A stretch of 64,000 nt of DNA from Brettanomyces bruxellensis. Taxonomy: Eukaryota > Ascomycota > Pichiomycetes > Pichiales > Pichiaceae. Made by a program: the position numbers and the translations under genes. Under the pieces are notes generated by a model. It was not told the DNA's origin. It saw nothing but the letters and a program-made list of their open reading frames with translations, and did no database searches. The stretch covers positions 558,001-622,000 of the forward strand of contig NC_054687.1 of assembly GCF_011074885.1 (NCBI RefSeq), given 5' to 3'. How positions within the stretch are numbered: the first letter of the stretch is position 1; the number at the start of each line of letters is the position of its first letter. Positions 59,989 through 64,000 of this stretch are shown here, piece by piece.

Positions 59989-61536
59989 TTAACCAGATAA
60001 GCCAGGTATACTGAAACCCGGAAATGCTGGCTCTGAAGGAGCTGCAGTCTGTGTTTCCTGTTCTTCTTGCATTTCTTCTCCTTCTTCTTCCTGTTTGTAT
60101 CCTCTCTGCATGAAATGTTGCTGTTTTTCGGCCCAGCTTTCTCCAGTGTATGCAGTATCTTTGAAAGCAAGTGGATCGTTTGGTCTTCCCCTACACCAAA
60201 ACCTAAGCGATTTATCCGCTCCAGCAGTACACAGCAAATGACCAAGAGGATGATACTCAATCGTATATATTGCTTTATCGTGTGCATACGGTATCCGGCT
60301 CAACGGCTCGGTAATACTTTTCACATGAAATTCTTTAAAGTTGAGTGGCGAGATTGTATTGGGTTGGGCATCTGTGCTTATAGAACTATCATCAGTAACA
60401 ATCTGTGGATCAATTGCCTTGCCAAGATCATATGTAGATAAAGAACCATCGTATCCGCCGATTGAAAGAATGGACGAATGAACTGGGTGCCATGACATTG
60501 CAGTCATGTCCGTATCATTGAAAGATCGTATTGATAATAATGGTTTCATTGTGCGAAGATCGAACACACGGGTAGAATGATCACGTGATGAGGCAGCCAT
60601 GAGTCTCTGGTTACCAATCTGTTGGAACTGGGCTTTTGTAACTGTGTGCTTAAAATCATGCATAGTGGTAATACAGGTGGCATCACGTGGATCCCAAAAT
60701 TTGACCAAGTTATCCTTTGAGCCACTAACAACTATTCCAAGACTTGGATGCCAATCACAGCACTTAACATCCCAGTGATGACCTTTTAATACACGTTCTT
60801 GCTGTGCGGTACTAAAGTTCCATATCTTAAGCATCTGATCATCAGAACAACTGACAAACTTGGAGCTGTTTGGTGAGAATGCCAAGCCCTGAATTGCATT
60901 ATCGTGCGATTTGGGCAATATATTCACGTTATTGAAGTTCGGCTGCCAATATTTAATTGTACCCTCTTGATCACCACTGATCAACCAATCACCATCATGA
61001 CTATATTGTAAAGCAAAGATCGCCGAGTCATGGGCCTGCATAATAGACTCAAAATTGAACGTCATGCCATTCCAAAGTGTGAACTCTCCAGAGTAGGAAG
61101 AAACCAAAACTCGCTTTGCATCTGGTGTCCATTTAATAGCATGTATAGCATGCCTTGCCTTATTAGTCGACACGTGAACAAATTTTGTCTCAACATCATA
61201 TATAGCAGGTTGTTCTTTGAATGGTGGAAGTAGGTATGTAAGATATGACATCTCAGGTCTTATATGTCCCAACGGTTGCCTCGTTTTTCTCCTATTATAC
61301 ACATTTTTACGAATCATCATCTTTCCCATCGGTGTAAAATAGTCAATAGTTCTTCTGTGTTGTATTTTCTTTTCCTGCTCCTCAGGTGTCATCCCCTGTT
61401 TCCCTCCTTGTGTGTTCATTTGCTGTTGTTGGTATGGCTTTCGATTAGGAAGGGGTAAACTATTTTGTTGCCATTTTCGTTCCCCCATTCCGCCGCTGTT
61501 GTTATTATTATTCCATATGTTGCTGTAATTATTCAT
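59989..61536 (-). CDS. PFS2: Polyadenylation factor PFS2 (WD40)
   Basis: This 515-residue protein starts at ATG 61536. Pfs2 is a scaffold of the cleavage and polyadenylation factor; the human counterpart is WDR33. The N-terminus is Asn/Gln-rich; then RRTIDYFTPMGKMMIRKNVYNRRKTRQP, the distinctive WDR33/Pfs2 lead-in, precedes about seven WD40 repeats (for example LVSSYSGEFTLWNG, LISGDQEGTIKYW, FVSCSDDQMLKIW, VVSGSKDNLVKFWD, SSRDHSTRVFD, GGYDGSLSTYD and CTAGADKSLRFW). An acidic Glu/Gln tail ends with a short PGFSIPGLSG motif. Diverges from the RTT10-like gene by 292 bp. Confidence 0.95.
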   Translation of the reverse strand: MNNYSNIWNNNNNSGGMGERKWQQNSLPLPNRKPYQQQQMNTQGGKQGMTPEEQEKKIQHRRTIDYFTPMGKMMIRKNVYNRRKTRQPLGHIRPEMSYLTYLLPPFKEQPAIYDVETKFVHVSTNKARHAIHAIKWTPDAKRVLVSSYSGEFTLWNGMTFNFESIMQAHDSAIFALQYSHDGDWLISGDQEGTIKYWQPNFNNVNILPKSHDNAIQGLAFSPNSSKFVSCSDDQMLKIWNFSTAQQERVLKGHHWDVKCCDWHPSLGIVVSGSKDNLVKFWDPRDATCITTMHDFKHTVTKAQFQQIGNQRLMAASSRDHSTRVFDLRTMKPLLSIRSFNDTDMTAMSWHPVHSSILSIGGYDGSLSTYDLGKAIDPQIVTDDSSISTDAQPNTISPLNFKEFHVKSITEPLSRIPYAHDKAIYTIEYHPLGHLLCTAGADKSLRFWCRGRPNDPLAFKDTAYTGESWAEKQQHFMQRGYKQEEEGEEMQEEQETQTAAPSEPAFPGFSIPGLSG

Positions 61537-61828
61537 TCCTCGCTACCTTATTTTAATCAATTAAGATCATGTGCCGATTTGATTCAGTGTATATGAATTG
61601 CTACCTTGAATTGTGATCAAATTCTGGTCGTCTAATGTTTTTCTTCTTATTTTTTATTTTTTTATTTTTATTTTTTTTTTTTTTGTCTACATTCTACACA
61701 AAGATCGGTATACTAAATTTTTCACCCTGCATGGAAATAATTCTTAATTCATTCCTGGATGTATATATTCACAAGATCTTCAATCGAAGCGGTCGCCCAT
61801 TATAGAGAAGGAGCCTATTGAGGAAGAG

Positions 61829-64000
61829 ATGACGCATATAGAAGAAGTCAACCATACTGGACCGATTTGTGCCCTAACGGCCCTCAGGACAAGCGACAAT
61901 ATCATTTTTGCTGGGGAAGGACCAAATCTAAAAGCTTACAATTTTGAACATGGAAAGAAAGTCTTTCAGAAACAGATATTTGCGAGAAATAAGATACATG
62001 GTATAAAGATCTATGAAAGTACGGCACCCGTCAACATTGCTATCTTTGGCGGAAAATCGCTTACCGTGTTTCCCTATGAGAAATTGAATGATACTGATTA
62101 CCAGCCAAAGGAATACAGTGTTGGTGATTGGATCTTGGCCGTTGAGTTTTCGATTGATGGTACGAAGTTATATTGTCTAACGACACATAATGTTGTTTGT
62201 ACGATTGATGTTGAGGGTATGAGACTAGTTGCCACAGATAATTGCGGTTGGAAGTCTATCCTTTATTCGGGCTGCATTCGTTCGCTAGATGATGGTCGAG
62301 TGATTGTTTGCTCTGGTACCGTTATGAATGGAATATTGGTTTGGCGTGTTGGAGAGCCAAACATCAAGTATAATTTGAAGGGACATGAAGGCTCGATTTT
62401 TGACGTTGAAATATCATCATCCGGCAAATATTTAATTAGTTGTTCAGATGACAGAAGTATCAAGGCCTGGAATTTGGCAAACGGTCAGTTAATGGCCACT
62501 GGTTGGGGTCATGGTGCTAGAATATGGGGATTAAGTTTCTTCGATATGACCTCTGATGGTTTCAAGGTCTTCAGTTGCTCGGAAGATTGTACTGCCCGTG
62601 TTTGGCGGTATAGCAAAAACAATGCCCAGTTGATCCAATTGAAAGATTATTTGTCACATACTGGTCGAAATGTCTGGAGTGAATGTGTGAATGAGAAGCT
62701 AAAAGTGGGTTTCACTGGAGGGGCTGATGGAAAGTTGAAGGTCTATGATTTAAACGAGTCATCCAGGTCTGGTTATCTCAGTCACTTTTTCACTCTTTCC
62801 ACAATTGCGTTACAATCTGGTAGTGCGATGAAAAAAGGAGAAATTATCAAATCTTACTATGATTTTGGCTCTGGTATGTTGGCTGTTAGCTCTACTGGTA
62901 AATTCTTTGTGGTTGAATCCAACTTTAGCCATTGGAAGTTTCTTTTCCAGAATTTTAGCTTTGGCAACTTTGCTATTTTGACGGGCTTTCAAAACAGCTC
63001 TGTGGTCGTTGCTGCTGATAAGCTTGGTCATATCTTGGTTCTGAGATTTGATGATTCAGCAGAAGTTGTTCAAAAGAATGAATTCCAAATTTCTGATTTA
63101 TCTCGTATTGGAAATCTGATCAGTGTTCAAACTAATGATGCTAAAATGCTCCTTTTGGTGGATTCGCAAAATCCCAAAGAGCCATTTTTATTTTTGGAAA
63201 TTGATCCGGTATCACTAACACTTGCAACTCAGAAAAGTCTTGTCAAACCACAAGAGAAAATAATTGCCAGTACGGCGATAATAGATTTTAGAGACACTGG
63301 ATTTCTCGTTGTTGGTTGCAGATATTGCATGATAGCTCTTTATGATCTTAAGGATAATCTCTCTCTATGTGCATACTACAAAAATAAAGTGAAAGGCGAT
63401 ACGGTTTCTCATTTTGAGTTTAGATCGGCTAATGCTGAAATTAGAGAGTTGTCGATTTATGCTACCATGAAAGATGGAAGATATTACATTGTTAAAACTA
63501 ATAAAGAGCATTGCCTTGAGATTCTGGCTGATAATCGGCTGCAGAAAAGATTTGTGGAGGGGTGCTTTGTGGATCCAAGTGAACATTTCTTGCTTTATGG
63601 ATTCAAGTCAACTTACTTTTTCGTTTGGGATGAAACTCGTCAATATGAGGTTCTCCGTGTTGAGTGCGGTGGACCACATAGACAGTGGTCTTTTAAACAT
63701 AGTTATGATACAAATGGAAGGCTCAGATACAGATTTATATTTACTAGGGCCACAGAAATACAACTTTTGCAAAATGGAAAGTCTCCTTATGTTGAAGTTT
63801 TGGAATCGGGACTTCACGGACGTGAAGTCAGAAGCATGGCTGTTGTTGATGGGTGCTCCAAAAGTGAAAAGCTATTGATATCTGGCGGTGAAGATACAAC
63901 TGTTAAGCTTTCTGTACTTACGGAAAATGGCTCTATTAAGCAATTATGGACCCAGAGACAGCACGGATCTGGTCTTCAATCAGTTCATAAGGTCAACAAT
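61829..64000 (+). CDS. RTT10: WD40 protein RTT10/WDR6 (3' end beyond window)
   Basis: The frame is open from ATG 61829 to the last base, giving 724 residues without a stop; an in-frame TAA at 61745-61747 and no ATG between set the start. The protein is a long WD40 series: GHEGSIFDVEISSSGKYLISCSDDRSIKAWN, KVFSCSEDCTARVWR, KVGFTGGADGKLKVYD and GGEDTTVKL are clear repeats. Rtt10 (Trm734) and human WDR6 partner the tRNA methyltransferase Trm7/FTSJ1 for 2'-O-methylation of the anticodon loop, and also act in endosomal recycling. S. cerevisiae Rtt10 is 1013 residues, so about a quarter is missing. The final GEDTTVKL...QHGSGLQSV segment is typical of the family. Confidence 0.88.
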   Translation, partial: MTHIEEVNHTGPICALTALRTSDNIIFAGEGPNLKAYNFEHGKKVFQKQIFARNKIHGIKIYESTAPVNIAIFGGKSLTVFPYEKLNDTDYQPKEYSVGDWILAVEFSIDGTKLYCLTTHNVVCTIDVEGMRLVATDNCGWKSILYSGCIRSLDDGRVIVCSGTVMNGILVWRVGEPNIKYNLKGHEGSIFDVEISSSGKYLISCSDDRSIKAWNLANGQLMATGWGHGARIWGLSFFDMTSDGFKVFSCSEDCTARVWRYSKNNAQLIQLKDYLSHTGRNVWSECVNEKLKVGFTGGADGKLKVYDLNESSRSGYLSHFFTLSTIALQSGSAMKKGEIIKSYYDFGSGMLAVSSTGKFFVVESNFSHWKFLFQNFSFGNFAILTGFQNSSVVVAADKLGHILVLRFDDSAEVVQKNEFQISDLSRIGNLISVQTNDAKMLLLVDSQNPKEPFLFLEIDPVSLTLATQKSLVKPQEKIIASTAIIDFRDTGFLVVGCRYCMIALYDLKDNLSLCAYYKNKVKGDTVSHFEFRSANAEIRELSIYATMKDGRYYIVKTNKEHCLEILADNRLQKRFVEGCFVDPSEHFLLYGFKSTYFFVWDETRQYEVLRVECGGPHRQWSFKHSYDTNGRLRYRFIFTRATEIQLLQNGKSPYVEVLESGLHGREVRSMAVVDGCSKSEKLLISGGEDTTVKLSVLTENGSIKQLWTQRQHGSGLQSVHKVNN

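Overview
The window is nuclear DNA of a budding yeast (Saccharomycotina). It carries single-copy yeast housekeeping genes such as SSB-type Hsp70, RIO2, PHO85, PRP5, PFS2, POP3, HMI1 and VHC1. Its three visible introns are short and sit close to the start codon, each with an exact TACTAAC branch point. Conserved leucines in the alcohol dehydrogenase and the PP2C phosphatase are encoded by CTG, so the code is standard and this is not a CUG-Ser yeast. The AT-rich intergenic DNA and gene set would fit the Pichiaceae (Brettanomyces/Dekkera or Ogataea relatives), but that placement is inference. I found no intact tRNA, rRNA, snRNA gene or transposon in the 64 kb.

Left part (1-20.5 kb): a truncated mitochondrial PP2C phosphatase (PTC5), TMA46, APP1, an ECM3-type membrane transporter, a 2.5 kb gene-free stretch, SSB1, RIO2 with a 9-nt tandem repeat, a FET3/FET5-type multicopper ferroxidase, spliced SBA1, and an FxFG nucleoporin like NUP1.

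Middle (20.7-31.4 kb): a TTI2-like gene is followed by an accessory block. The block has a GC-rich patch, a 14-TM DHA2-type MFS exporter diverging from a Zn2Cys6 regulator, and an ADH6/7-type NADP alcohol dehydrogenase. It ends in a second, truncated copy of the TTI2 3' end and its 3' flank in direct orientation. Transporter, regulator and oxidoreductase look like a small detoxification cassette bounded by about 310-bp direct repeats, which is the most interesting structure in the window.

Right of it (31.4-43 kb): spliced PTP1, a TALE homeodomain regulator (CUP9/TOS8 type) preceded by a 4.3 kb gene-free stretch, and VHC1. The gene-free stretch has a perfect 11-bp inverted repeat, a tRNA-like relic and two Ume6-type motifs. 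It could be a long regulatory region, a non-coding RNA locus or a centromere.

Right end (43-64 kb): PRP5, a GIG1-like DUF3605 protein, an F-box-like orphan, PHO85 with a glutamine-rich tail, HMI1, POP3, an RCR1/2-like membrane protein, spliced SPO11, a kinase-only 6-phosphofructo-2-kinase-like protein, PFS2, and a WDR6/RTT10 homologue cut by the window edge. Several start codons were moved to the first ATG because the longest open frames begin at TTG or GTG.
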